A stretch of 64,000 bases of DNA from Methanomicrobiales archaeon HGW-Methanomicrobiales-3 (GTDB lineage Archaea; Halobacteriota; Methanomicrobia; Methanomicrobiales; Methanospirillaceae): assembly GCA_002839605.1 (NCBI GenBank), contig PGYK01000008.1, forward strand, positions 1 through 64,000, given 5' to 3'. Shown in pieces: positions 1 to 7,598 of the stretch (the first letter of the stretch is position 1; each line of letters begins with the position of its first letter). Below the pieces are notes generated by a model, which saw only the letters and a list, made by a program, of their open reading frames with translations, made no database searches and was not told where the DNA came from. Both the position numbers and the translations under genes were made by a program.

Positions 1-215
1 AGTTCCAACAATGGATGATTAGAATGTGCTGAATCGGGCCCAATCATCAACCAATAATACAGCAATCCCCTACCATCCCCCTCTTTTCCAAACAAAAACT
101 GTTCGGAAGGCCCCAAGGAAAATATATGGGCGCCTCTTGCAGTCGTATAATTGGGGGCGCGTGTGGGCGTCAAGGGCCTTTTTTGCATGGTAAAAGAGAA
201 AAAGGGGTTTTGGGG

Positions 216-560
216 TTAAGCATCCTCATCAAAGATGCCGGGAAAGTGTTTCTCGCAGGTTTCCCGCTCATCATCGGATAACCTGCCGTGTCCGGCATCC
301 GATGCTTTACGCAGGATAAACTCCCGGGCTTCATCTTCCGTGATAAGGGCATACTCATCTTCCGTGCCCTGCCACATCGACCAGGCATAAGTGTAATAAT
401 ACCGGGTGCCGGACCGGGCCTTGTGAGCATAGAGATCCGTTCCGCTCGTGTACCGGGTGCCGGTGTTCGGCGGGTTGTTGGGAGAATCGTAAAGCTGTTC
501 GTCGGTGGATCGGTTTATCACCACTTTCTTTCCTTCGGGCGTCATCAAAACGATTGACAT
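216..560 (-). CDS. Hypothetical protein, 114 aa
   Basis: A 114-residue soluble, acidic protein with no signal peptide or membrane segment. The N-terminal part is beta-like (MSIVLMTPEGKKVVINRS). The middle is rich in Tyr, Thr and Ser, and the C-terminal 40 residues look helical and acidic (EDEAREFIL, DDERETCEKHF). I do not recognise a family. The start is supported by a purine-rich GGAG about 9 bases upstream on the minus strand. The gene is divergent from the small gene at 652, and the two share a short AT-rich region of about 90 bases. Function unknown; judged real from its start signal and composition, not from homology. Confidence 0.55.
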   Translation of the reverse strand: MSIVLMTPEGKKVVINRSTDEQLYDSPNNPPNTGTRYTSGTDLYAHKARSGTRYYYTYAWSMWQGTEDEYALITEDEAREFILRKASDAGHGRLSDDERETCEKHFPGIFDEDA

Positions 561-651
561 TTTGGCTACTCCGTTTCCCGCATCAAGGTGCGGGTAATGG
601 TTGCTTTGGTAAACAAAGTTAAAATAGTTTACGAAGTTAAATTAGGCTATT

Positions 652-816
652 ATGGTACAAACGGCAAATACCCCGGAAATGGCAGAACCAACCAAGATGA
701 TTAAGATCTCCGTGAAATCGTACGACAGATTGAAAAAATTTGGTTATGCCGGCGAGAGCATCAACACGGCTCTAGGACGTGCGCTGGATATCGCAGAGAA
801 AAACAAGAAAGCCTGA
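652..816 (+). CDS. Small ribbon-helix-helix/antitoxin-like protein, 54 aa
   Basis: This short frame starts with ATG at 652 and encodes 54 residues ending in a Lys-rich tail (EKNKKA). The core reads KMIKISVKSYDRLKKFGYAG followed by a second helix (SINTALGRALDIAE). A short beta strand followed by two helices is the layout of small archaeal ribbon-helix-helix or VapB/AbrB-like antitoxin proteins, so DNA binding is a reasonable inference. No toxin gene lies next to it; the divergent gene at 216-560 does not resemble a PIN or RelE toxin. Two copies of AAGTTAAA lie just upstream at 616-623 and 634-641 and could be promoter or operator elements. Family assignment is tentative. Confidence 0.6.
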   Translation: MVQTANTPEMAEPTKMIKISVKSYDRLKKFGYAGESINTALGRALDIAEKNKKA

Positions 817-1017
817 TAGATACCATACACGTTCCCATTTTTGTATTACATATTCATGGCAATACCGAAATATTCATAACTCATTTCATAGGAATACTCA
901 ACATTAATAGTTGCTCATGGTGAGGTGCAGGCCAGATTTCTTTTCCGTAATGATACCTGCTGCCATCATCACGTTATTTATACCGTCCGTCCAATGTAAC
1001 CGGTGATAAGAGTGGCA

Positions 1018-1704
1018 ATGACACAAAGAACCAACCGTCCGCATGTGCTGATGATGTCCGAGATCACAGCCGACGGAAAACTCACCCTCCGGAAAGGTGC
1101 CTCCTCAAAGATCCTGATGAAATACATGGCCCACGAGACCGAACTTCTCCTGCATACAACGCGGGCAGAATACGATGCAATCATGGTCGGTGCCAACACG
1201 ATCCGGATTGACAACTCGTTCCTCACGGTCCGGTATGTTCAGGGGAAGAGCCCGCTTCGGGTCATCCCATGCAGCATGGCGGATATCCCGCTCGATGCCA
1301 ATGTACTTGGAACGGATGCGCCCACGGCAATCGCGGTCTGTGAAGCGGCCCCCAAAGAGAAGATCGAAGCGATAAAGGCAAAAGGAGCATCGGTTATTGT
1401 TGCCGGAAAGACCCATGTCGAACTCCCGCTGCTCATGCAGATTCTCAAAGAACAATTCGGGGTGAACAAACTCATGATTGAAGGTGGCCCAACCCTTAAC
1501 TTCCACATGCTGCACGACCAGCTGGTTGACGAGATCCGCCTCATCCATCTCCCGTTCATTGTCGGAGGTTCTGATACCCCGTCTCTTGTCGGGGGTATGC
1601 ATATCAACACCGAGGACGAGATGATCCGGTTATCCTTAAAGAAATTCTACCTGTGCGGGAGCAACCTTGTCTCTGAATTCGATGTCCTGTATTCCGAGGT
1701 CTGA
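1018..1704 (+). CDS. arfC: 2,5-diamino-6-ribosylamino-4(3H)-pyrimidinone 5'-phosphate reductase
   Basis: Protein of 228 aa of the RibD C-terminal/dihydrofolate-reductase-like fold. It is expected to reduce the ribosyl group of the pyrimidinone phosphate made after GTP ring opening, an early step of riboflavin, FAD and Fo/F420 synthesis in archaea. Typical family sections are visible: RPHVLMMSEITADGKLTL at the N-terminus, a DAIMVGANTIRIDNS segment, and MIEGGPTLNFHML near the C-terminus, which is the nucleotide-binding loop. The frame is open from a GTG at 1003, but GGTGAT at 1002-1007 lies 10 bases before the ATG at 1018, so the ATG is the better start. The sppA-like gene follows 4 bases after the stop, suggesting one transcript. 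Confidence 0.87.
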   Translation: MTQRTNRPHVLMMSEITADGKLTLRKGASSKILMKYMAHETELLLHTTRAEYDAIMVGANTIRIDNSFLTVRYVQGKSPLRVIPCSMADIPLDANVLGTDAPTAIAVCEAAPKEKIEAIKAKGASVIVAGKTHVELPLLMQILKEQFGVNKLMIEGGPTLNFHMLHDQLVDEIRLIHLPFIVGGSDTPSLVGGMHINTEDEMIRLSLKKFYLCGSNLVSEFDVLYSEV

Positions 1705-1708
1705 CGTG

Positions 1709-2605
1709 ATGGATAATTTTCAGTATCCTTCAGATACCCTGGAAGAATCAAAAAAAGAACCGGAACCTGTGACAGATGCACCCGTTGCAGAACCGGTGTC
1801 TGCTCTTCCGGATCCCGCTCCCGCAGTAACAGAACCGGCTGCTGCCGGAAGGATTCCTGCGGGGCTGAAATGGTTTATCCTCATCATCATTGGTCTTATC
1901 GTCATCTCCGGTCTCTGCATTGGAGCCTATTACCTTGCACAGGACGATATCCGGAGCGTGAGCATTGTCCGCATGGAGGGGACGATGATCACCGGAAATT
2001 ATGAAGATGAGGAAGTGATCGGGAGCGAAGTGGTGGGCAGGAACCTGCGGCAGGCGGCAGATGATCCCATGGTCGAAGCGATCGTCCTGCGGGTGAACAG
2101 CCCGGGAGGCACCCCTGCTGCCGCCCAGGAGATCATTGGCGATCTTGAGTATGCCAAAAGTAAAAAACCGGTCTTTGTCTCAATGGGGGACATGGGCACG
2201 TCAGCGGCTTATTACGTGAGCGCCCACGCGGACCGGATCTACGCAAACCCCGATACGTTCACTGCCGGTGTCGGCGTGATCTGGCAGTTCTCTGATGTCA
2301 GCCGCTGGATGGAGAGGGAAGGATATAATGTCAGCGTGGTCAAGTCCGGCAGTAAGAAGGATATGGGATCCACCTCGCGGCCCATCAGTACCGATGAGCA
2401 GGCATATGCAGAAAAGATTGTCGATGACAGTTTTGAGAATTTTATTGCCGATGTTATTTCAGAACGCTCGATCCTCCGGGCAGATATTGAAGATGGCCGG
2501 GTCATCCGGGGCGCGGATGCCGTGACGATGAACATCGTGGACGAACTCGGCAATCTGAACGATGCCATCGACGGGGCAAAAAGGATGGCCTCGTCCCGCC
2601 GCTAA
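1709..2605 (+). CDS. sppA: Signal peptide peptidase SppA, S49 family
   Basis: Membrane-anchored serine protease, 298 aa, expected to degrade signal peptides left in the membrane. A Pro/Glu-rich cytoplasmic N-terminus of about 50 residues is followed by one membrane segment (WFILIIIGLIVISGLCIGAY) and the S49 domain. The nucleophile Ser is in DMGTSAAYYVSAHADRI, and the general-base Lys is likely in SGSKKDMGS about 50 residues later, matching the Ser/Lys dyad of short archaeal and Bacillus-type SppA. The chosen ATG has GAGGT 7 bases upstream; a longer frame reaching back to 1667 overlaps the previous gene and is unlikely. The 3' end overlaps the convergent truD stop by 4 bases. Confidence 0.88.
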   Translation: MDNFQYPSDTLEESKKEPEPVTDAPVAEPVSALPDPAPAVTEPAAAGRIPAGLKWFILIIIGLIVISGLCIGAYYLAQDDIRSVSIVRMEGTMITGNYEDEEVIGSEVVGRNLRQAADDPMVEAIVLRVNSPGGTPAAAQEIIGDLEYAKSKKPVFVSMGDMGTSAAYYVSAHADRIYANPDTFTAGVGVIWQFSDVSRWMEREGYNVSVVKSGSKKDMGSTSRPISTDEQAYAEKIVDDSFENFIADVISERSILRADIEDGRVIRGADAVTMNIVDELGNLNDAIDGAKRMASSRR

Positions 2606-3876
2606 ATCATTTTTATCGGATCTGTTTTCATGAACTCCCGGCACACGGTTGTCGCGTAGTGGGACGGGGGTAAAACGAACTTCAGGCCAAGGCTGGTGCC
2701 ATCAATTACGGAATCAATCTCTGTTTTCAGGGCGATCGGGCGGTAAGCCCCGTCGAATCGTGTGTGCACGAATGCAGCAGCCCGGCCAAAATCATCCGGC
2801 GTGATCCGGGCATCCGCAAGCAGCGCCGCCGTGACCGGATCCACTGGCGATGAACTGCCGGGCTGGCTTTTACCGGGCATGAAGAGGGCGATGCTGCACC
2901 GTCCCCTCCGGATATGCAACGCTGCCGCGGCGAGGTTTGCAGGGGTCGCTGTATCGGTCCTGCCATTGGCAAAGATAAGTTTGTCCCCGGGAAGCGGATC
3001 CGTAAGGGTATGCCCGTCATCGAACCGTTGACTCAACGAACAGTTGAAGAGATACGACTGGTACGCGGAGACGAACATCGAGAGGAGTTTGGGAGGAAGT
3101 TCCTGCAGGGCACCGGCATAATCGCCGGGATTTGTGTAAAGGTGGTGGAGCATGGCCCGCTCATAACTCATCTGCACCGGGAGGGTATGCAGGCAGGCGC
3201 CCGGATCCCGGGTTTCCCGGAATGCCTGGCGGATCTCCCTGATGGGATCGGGCTCACCGGGAAATTCCATGGCAACATAGGTCATGACCGCCTGTTCAAA
3301 GTCGCCCCGCAGGATCCATTCACCGACCCGGTGGGTGACGGGACGGATGGCGCCGAACCGCTGGAGCCCGAAATAGTTCGGGATGCCCGCCCCGATTGTG
3401 CTGCTGATCTCCGCGACCCGGGTCTCTATGCCGGCAGTATCTGCATCTCTGATCACCAGTTCGAACCGGTTCCCCAGCAGGCTTCCCAGTGCCAGCGCCT
3501 CGTTGGACTGCCCGAGGACTTCTAAGGAGATATCCTTTAAGGATATTGCTGCCACCTGTTCAGCAGTAACGTTATAGAGCGAGATCCACTGGCGGGTTAT
3601 CGCGTTCCGGTCCTTGGTTCCCGCCCATCCGATCCTGCGGTGGCTGATACCGAGCCGTTTGGCAATCTCTTTTACCGCGTGCTGGAGTTCCCAGTTGGTT
3701 TTGGTGAGCCGGCAGATCAGAAATGGCCCGGCAGTCCCGCCTTTTCCCTCAAGCGGGATCTCGTCCACCCGGAAATCCTCAGGAACGGACCGGAGCCTTC
3801 CGCCGATACCCTCAGCATCGCTTGCATAATACCGCATCCCGAGATCGATCTCGAGCGGGAACGTACTCTTTTTCAT
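2602..3876 (-). CDS. truD: tRNA pseudouridine(13) synthase TruD
   Basis: Converts uridine 13 of tRNA to pseudouridine. The 424-aa protein shows the TruD signature: an N-terminal segment with PEDFRVDEIPLEG, then RIGWAGTKDRNAITRQW containing the catalytic Asp in GTKD, and GIPNYFGLQRFGAIRPVTH (the NYFG.QRFG motif), followed by the TruD insertion domain. The start ATG overlaps the stop of pth2 (ATGA), so translation is probably coupled; no separate Shine-Dalgarno is visible. The gene converges on sppA and shares the CTAA at 2602-2605 with it. Confidence 0.94.
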   Translation of the reverse strand: MKKSTFPLEIDLGMRYYASDAEGIGGRLRSVPEDFRVDEIPLEGKGGTAGPFLICRLTKTNWELQHAVKEIAKRLGISHRRIGWAGTKDRNAITRQWISLYNVTAEQVAAISLKDISLEVLGQSNEALALGSLLGNRFELVIRDADTAGIETRVAEISSTIGAGIPNYFGLQRFGAIRPVTHRVGEWILRGDFEQAVMTYVAMEFPGEPDPIREIRQAFRETRDPGACLHTLPVQMSYERAMLHHLYTNPGDYAGALQELPPKLLSMFVSAYQSYLFNCSLSQRFDDGHTLTDPLPGDKLIFANGRTDTATPANLAAAALHIRRGRCSIALFMPGKSQPGSSSPVDPVTAALLADARITPDDFGRAAAFVHTRFDGAYRPIALKTEIDSVIDGTSLGLKFVLPPSHYATTVCREFMKTDPIKMI

Positions 3877-4235
3877 AGGAGGGTGAGGTTTCCGCAGATC
3901 CGGTCAAGGTCTTCGCTCTTTGCCGGGCCAAGGCCGAGCGCGGTGATCGTGCCGGGCGGGATCTCGGTCATCCCTGCGTCCTGGATGAGCGACGTTGAGA
4001 TCCCCGCGCGTTCGGCAAGCACCTTGAGTTCAAACAGTGCCCGTTCGTCAGTTGCTTTCAGTACAACCTTCTTCTGTCCCTCAGTGGTCCAGGCTTTCTG
4101 GATCGCTTTGTCGGCCCCGTTGTACGCACCGATCGCGGCATGACCCGCCTGGGCACATCGTTTGCCGCAGCTCATCTTGACATCGGTCCGGATGATCAGG
4201 CATTGTTTGTAACGGAATTCAGGCTCGCGCCCCAT
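3873..4235 (-). CDS. pth2: Peptidyl-tRNA hydrolase, Pth2 type
   Basis: Releases tRNA from prematurely terminated peptidyl-tRNA. The 120-aa protein has the archaeal/eukaryotic Pth2 hallmarks: YKQCLIIRTDVKMSCGKRCA near the N-terminus, AQAGHAAIGAY with the conserved His-containing helix, and the C-terminal DAGMTEIPPGTITALGLGPA. The open frame extends upstream to 4373, but the family start fits ATG at 4235, which is preceded by TGATC; extra upstream residues are Arg-rich and unlike the family. It lies directly upstream of truD with a 4-base ATGA overlap, giving a two-gene tRNA quality and modification operon. Confidence 0.93.
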   Translation of the reverse strand: MGREPEFRYKQCLIIRTDVKMSCGKRCAQAGHAAIGAYNGADKAIQKAWTTEGQKKVVLKATDERALFELKVLAERAGISTSLIQDAGMTEIPPGTITALGLGPAKSEDLDRICGNLTLL

Positions 4236-4360
4236 AGTGATCATTCTTGGTTGCCGAACGGTCAAATACCTATACCTGTTCTCCAATTTTTGGATACGGG
4301 TTTGGGATAACCAACTATTTTTCCTCGCGCGTGCGTACCGGAACGTGCGAGCGATCCGGA

Positions 4361-5107
4361 ATGGCAGATACACGCGAGGTACAGGATCATTACGACACCC
4401 TGCTTGCCCGCAATTACGTCTGGATCATCGGAGGATGGGATACCAATTGCGAAAAATCCCGGCAATTCTTCTCCGATCATGCCATCAGACCAACCGGGAC
4501 CGGAATTGCCATTGACCTGGGAGCCGGGAGCGGGTTTCATTCGGTTGCCCTTGCAGAGGCCGGGTTCCGGGTCACAGCTGTCGATTTCAGTGCCCCGATG
4601 CTGGAAATCCTCAAAAATCATACCGGCAACCTGCCTGTCCGTCCCGTTCATGCCGATATCCAATCCCTCGTTGCAGAAGAAACGGAACCACCGGAACTTA
4701 TCATCTGTATGGGCGATACGGTGACACACCTGCCGGATTTTTATTCTGTCAGCAACCTGATCGAAAGATGCGCGCGAGAACTTACCGAAGGGGGCACCCT
4801 CATCCTGTCCTGCCGCAATTATTCAAAAAAACCTGCTGGTTCCATCGAAGTCATTCCGGTTCAGCGGGACAAAGACCGGATCTTTCTCTGCCGGATCGAA
4901 TACGGAATCGAACAGGTACGGGTCACGGATATCCTCTACACGCGCAAGTCCGGATCGTGGGAACGGATACGCGGAACCTATTCCAAATTACCGGTTGCCC
5001 CGGACCAGCTCGAACAACTGTTTTCCGGCGCAGGGTTCAGGATCCGGTTCAATGACACAGACAACGATACGATCACCCTGATCGGACAAAAAAATGGCAG
5101 CGGATGA
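4361..5107 (+). CDS. Class I SAM-dependent methyltransferase
   Basis: A 248-aa Rossmann-fold methyltransferase of the Methyltransf_25 type. Motif I is AIDLGAGSGFHSVALAEAG, followed by the acidic end of strand 2 in VTAVDFSAPMLEIL and motif IV-like LIICMGDTVTHL. The substrate cannot be told from sequence. The frame is open further upstream (4247), but the ATG at 4361 gives the usual start for such proteins (MADTREVQDHYDTLLA) and has a purine-rich GATCCGGA before it. It is divergent from pth2 and convergent with the UbiA gene. Confidence 0.8.
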   Translation: MADTREVQDHYDTLLARNYVWIIGGWDTNCEKSRQFFSDHAIRPTGTGIAIDLGAGSGFHSVALAEAGFRVTAVDFSAPMLEILKNHTGNLPVRPVHADIQSLVAEETEPPELIICMGDTVTHLPDFYSVSNLIERCARELTEGGTLILSCRNYSKKPAGSIEVIPVQRDKDRIFLCRIEYGIEQVRVTDILYTRKSGSWERIRGTYSKLPVAPDQLEQLFSGAGFRIRFNDTDNDTITLIGQKNGSG

Positions 5108-5125
5108 TCTGCCCGAAAAAAAGAA

Positions 5126-5998
5126 TCAGGTGCCCAGACGCAGGTAGGCGAACACGATGAGCATTACCGCAGCAAGGCAGATGGCACGGGTGTTGATCGT
5201 ATCAACAAACCGGTTGCGATACTCCAGATCATTCATCGCCCTGATGACCGGATGAACCAGAAGCGCACCGAACGGGACGAAGACCAGAAGCCAGAGATAA
5301 CCGGGCTCTGACAGGGAGAAGATTGCAATGGTAGCCAGTGCGGCAACAAGAAGCGCAATGGTTAAGAAAAACGCCATGCGTTCCCCGATAACCACGACCG
5401 TATTCTTCCGGACATGACGGTCTTTTTCAAGATCCCGGATCTCGTTCCCCAGTTCTCCCACTGCACCAAATATCCCAAGGAGGACAACGTACACGATACC
5501 CGTGAGATCAAGCGGCTGAAACAGGACGTACCCCATCCACCCATAGAGCGCGGGGAACAGGGCATGGTAGACAAGGTCAAGGCCGGCAATGTTCTTGACC
5601 TCGATCCAGAACGAGTACGTGATGAAGATAAAGAGCACGACCAGTTCGAGGATAAGGAGGTTTGTTGGCAAAAGTGCCATGCAGGCTGCCGCGATCACAA
5701 GCAGGATTGCGCTGACGATCTTCGCGGTACGGCAGCTCAGGGAACCATCGGCAAGGGGGTTGCGGGGCTTGTGCGCCCGGGCATCGAGGGCAATATCCGA
5801 GATGTCGTTGATGACAAAACCGAACGCCGAGGATGCGGCAACAAAGACCAAAAGGATCGCAAGTGTCAGGTTCGGAGAACCGGATGCGAGAAGGGCACCG
5901 AACAGTCCTGCAAGAATGAAAAGGATCCCGTACGCTTCAAACCGGATTAGACGTTGTAACGGGTGGCGCTCAACCACCACTTCTGGTATTCCACCCAT
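5126..5998 (-). CDS. UbiA family prenyltransferase
   Basis: Integral membrane prenyltransferase, 290 aa, with about eight hydrophobic segments. The first Asp-rich motif is NDISDIALDARAHKPRNPL (NDxxDxxxD) and the second is NEIRDLEKDRHVRKN; both bind the Mg2+-prenyl diphosphate. Methanogen paralogues include digeranylgeranylglyceryl phosphate synthase, which adds the second ether chain to archaeal lipids, and other quinone-type or unknown transferases; I cannot choose between these from the sequence. It lies alone between a convergent methyltransferase and a divergent glycosyltransferase. Confidence 0.83.
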   Translation of the reverse strand: MGGIPEVVVERHPLQRLIRFEAYGILFILAGLFGALLASGSPNLTLAILLVFVAASSAFGFVINDISDIALDARAHKPRNPLADGSLSCRTAKIVSAILLVIAAACMALLPTNLLILELVVLFIFITYSFWIEVKNIAGLDLVYHALFPALYGWMGYVLFQPLDLTGIVYVVLLGIFGAVGELGNEIRDLEKDRHVRKNTVVVIGERMAFFLTIALLVAALATIAIFSLSEPGYLWLLVFVPFGALLVHPVIRAMNDLEYRNRFVDTINTRAICLAAVMLIVFAYLRLGT

Positions 5999-6106
5999 TC
6001 AATAACAATCACCGGAAGAGAATTTATGCGTTCGCCCGGATGGAGGAGGTGTGGCGAATCATTCAAAAACCCTGCCGGCGAGATCAATACAATACCGGAG
6101 TAATGG

Positions 6107-7195
6107 ATGGCACGCGTACTGATTTCGCCGCTGAACTGGGGTCTGGGTCATGCAACCCGGGATATCCCCCTCATCCAAAAACTCCTTTCTGAAGGTCACG
6201 AGGTCACCATTGCCGCAACCGGCAATGCCCGTGCCGCGCTCATGCAGCAGTTTCCCGACTGCACGTCCATCGATCTCCCCGATTATCCGATCCCGTACAG
6301 CAACACCCGCTTCTTCCTGCCACGGTTTGTCGCGTTTCTCCCGCTCATGCTCAGGGCAGTTGCCGATGAGCGCAGGAATCTTGCCTCGATCCTTTCCCGC
6401 ACCGGCTTCGATCTTATCATCAGCGATAACCGGCTCGGGTTGTACTCGGATACAATCCCGTCCCTCTTCATCACCCACCAGCTCCATTACCACCTCCCAC
6501 TCATAGCGTGGCCGTTTGAACTTTCCGCGGTCTGGCTTAACGGCTACCTGCACAGCAAGTATCAGCGCGTCATCGTGCCGGACAATCCTCCGGGCCCTGA
6601 GGCCCTGGCAGGAAAACTCTCACGGGCAGAAACGGAGGCTACCCGCTCCCGTACCTACTATGCCGGCATCCTCACAAGCGCCAGGAAACAGAATGTTCCA
6701 GAAGATCTCGATTACCTCTTCCTGATCTCCGGCCCGGAGCCCCAGAGGACGCAGCTTGAGCGGATCCTTCTTCCAAAAATTGCAGAACTGGACGGCTCAT
6801 CTGCGGCCCTGCTCGGGAGCCCGGGCCGGAAAAACCCGCCTGCATTGTCAGACCGGTGCACCGTTCGGAGTTTTGCCTCTACTGAGGAGAAAGAGATGCT
6901 GATGAACCGGGCAAAATTCATTGTCTGCCGATCGGGTTACACCTCCATGATGGAACTTGCAGAACTGCAAAAACCCCATGGCCTCTTTATTCCCACCCCG
7001 GGCCAGACCGAACAGGAATACCTCTCGTGGTATTACGAGAAAAAGGGCTGGTTTTATTCACAAAGCCAGTACCGTCTGGATCTGTTGCAGGATATCGCTG
7101 CGGCGGGATCGTATGGCGGATTCCCTGCAATGACCGGAACAGAAGCGAATGTGACGAGACTTTACGATGATGTGCTGGCGGATTATCTTGAATGA
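6107..7195 (+). CDS. MJ1255/VC2487-type glycosyltransferase
   Basis: A 362-aa protein of GT-B appearance, related to MurG and UDP-sugar transferases. The N-terminus, RVLISPLNWGLGHATRD, has the Gly-rich acceptor-side loop with HATRD. The C-terminal half has VCRSGYTSMMELAELQKPHG followed by PTPGQTEQEYL, corresponding to the nucleotide-sugar binding region with conserved Glu and Gln. No membrane segment. Substrate unknown; surface glycan or lipid glycosylation is plausible. The ATG at 6107 has CGGAG 6 bases upstream. Confidence 0.72.
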   Translation: MARVLISPLNWGLGHATRDIPLIQKLLSEGHEVTIAATGNARAALMQQFPDCTSIDLPDYPIPYSNTRFFLPRFVAFLPLMLRAVADERRNLASILSRTGFDLIISDNRLGLYSDTIPSLFITHQLHYHLPLIAWPFELSAVWLNGYLHSKYQRVIVPDNPPGPEALAGKLSRAETEATRSRTYYAGILTSARKQNVPEDLDYLFLISGPEPQRTQLERILLPKIAELDGSSAALLGSPGRKNPPALSDRCTVRSFASTEEKEMLMNRAKFIVCRSGYTSMMELAELQKPHGLFIPTPGQTEQEYLSWYYEKKGWFYSQSQYRLDLLQDIAAAGSYGGFPAMTGTEANVTRLYDDVLADYLE

Positions 7196-7257
7196 AGTGC
7201 GGGGATACGGAGATGGCTGCATGATTCCTGCTATACCCGGTGGGGGGATGACACGTC

Positions 7258-7476
7258 ATGGATGAACTGGTTGCTGTCGGGACTGCCGGCCTGATCGGGC
7301 TCGCACTGACCGCCCTGCTCCTTCTTGGCGGGATCATCTGGATCTCCTCCCTTGCGTATGATGCCTGGTGCTCGGGAGACTGGCGCGGAATTTACCAGGC
7401 CGGAACCATCCTGTTCGTCTTTGCGCTCGCATATGCGGGAACCGGCATATGGCTGCAGAAGACCGGGCGTATCTGA
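7258..7476 (+). CDS. Small two-helix membrane protein, 72 aa
   Basis: A 72-residue protein with two predicted membrane segments: GTAGLIGLALTALLLLGGII at about residues 8-28 and GTILFVFALAYAGTGIWL at about 49-66. A short polar loop (DAWCSGDWRGIYQ) lies between them. No family is recognised. A G-rich stretch (GGTGGGGG) about 10 bases upstream is a plausible ribosome-binding site. It sits 62 bases after the glycosyltransferase, same strand, and a run of eight T residues follows at 7493-7500. Function unknown. Confidence 0.6.
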   Translation: MDELVAVGTAGLIGLALTALLLLGGIIWISSLAYDAWCSGDWRGIYQAGTILFVFALAYAGTGIWLQKTGRI

Positions 7477-7492
7477 TTTTTTGTTCCGGGCG

Positions 7493-7500
7493 TTTTTTTT
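7493..7500 (+). terminator. Oligo-T terminator candidate
   Basis: Eight consecutive T residues 17 bases after the stop of the small membrane protein gene and before the separate P-type ATPase gene. Oligo-T tracts are the usual intrinsic termination signals in archaea. No strong hairpin precedes it. Confidence 0.4.
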
Positions 7501-7598
7501 AGCAACATTGGGGCACAATATCTATTGCCTGCCATGCCATATCCGGTAAGAATCCAATCCGCTGGTTCCCGGTTCCCCCTACATTGAAGGATATACCC

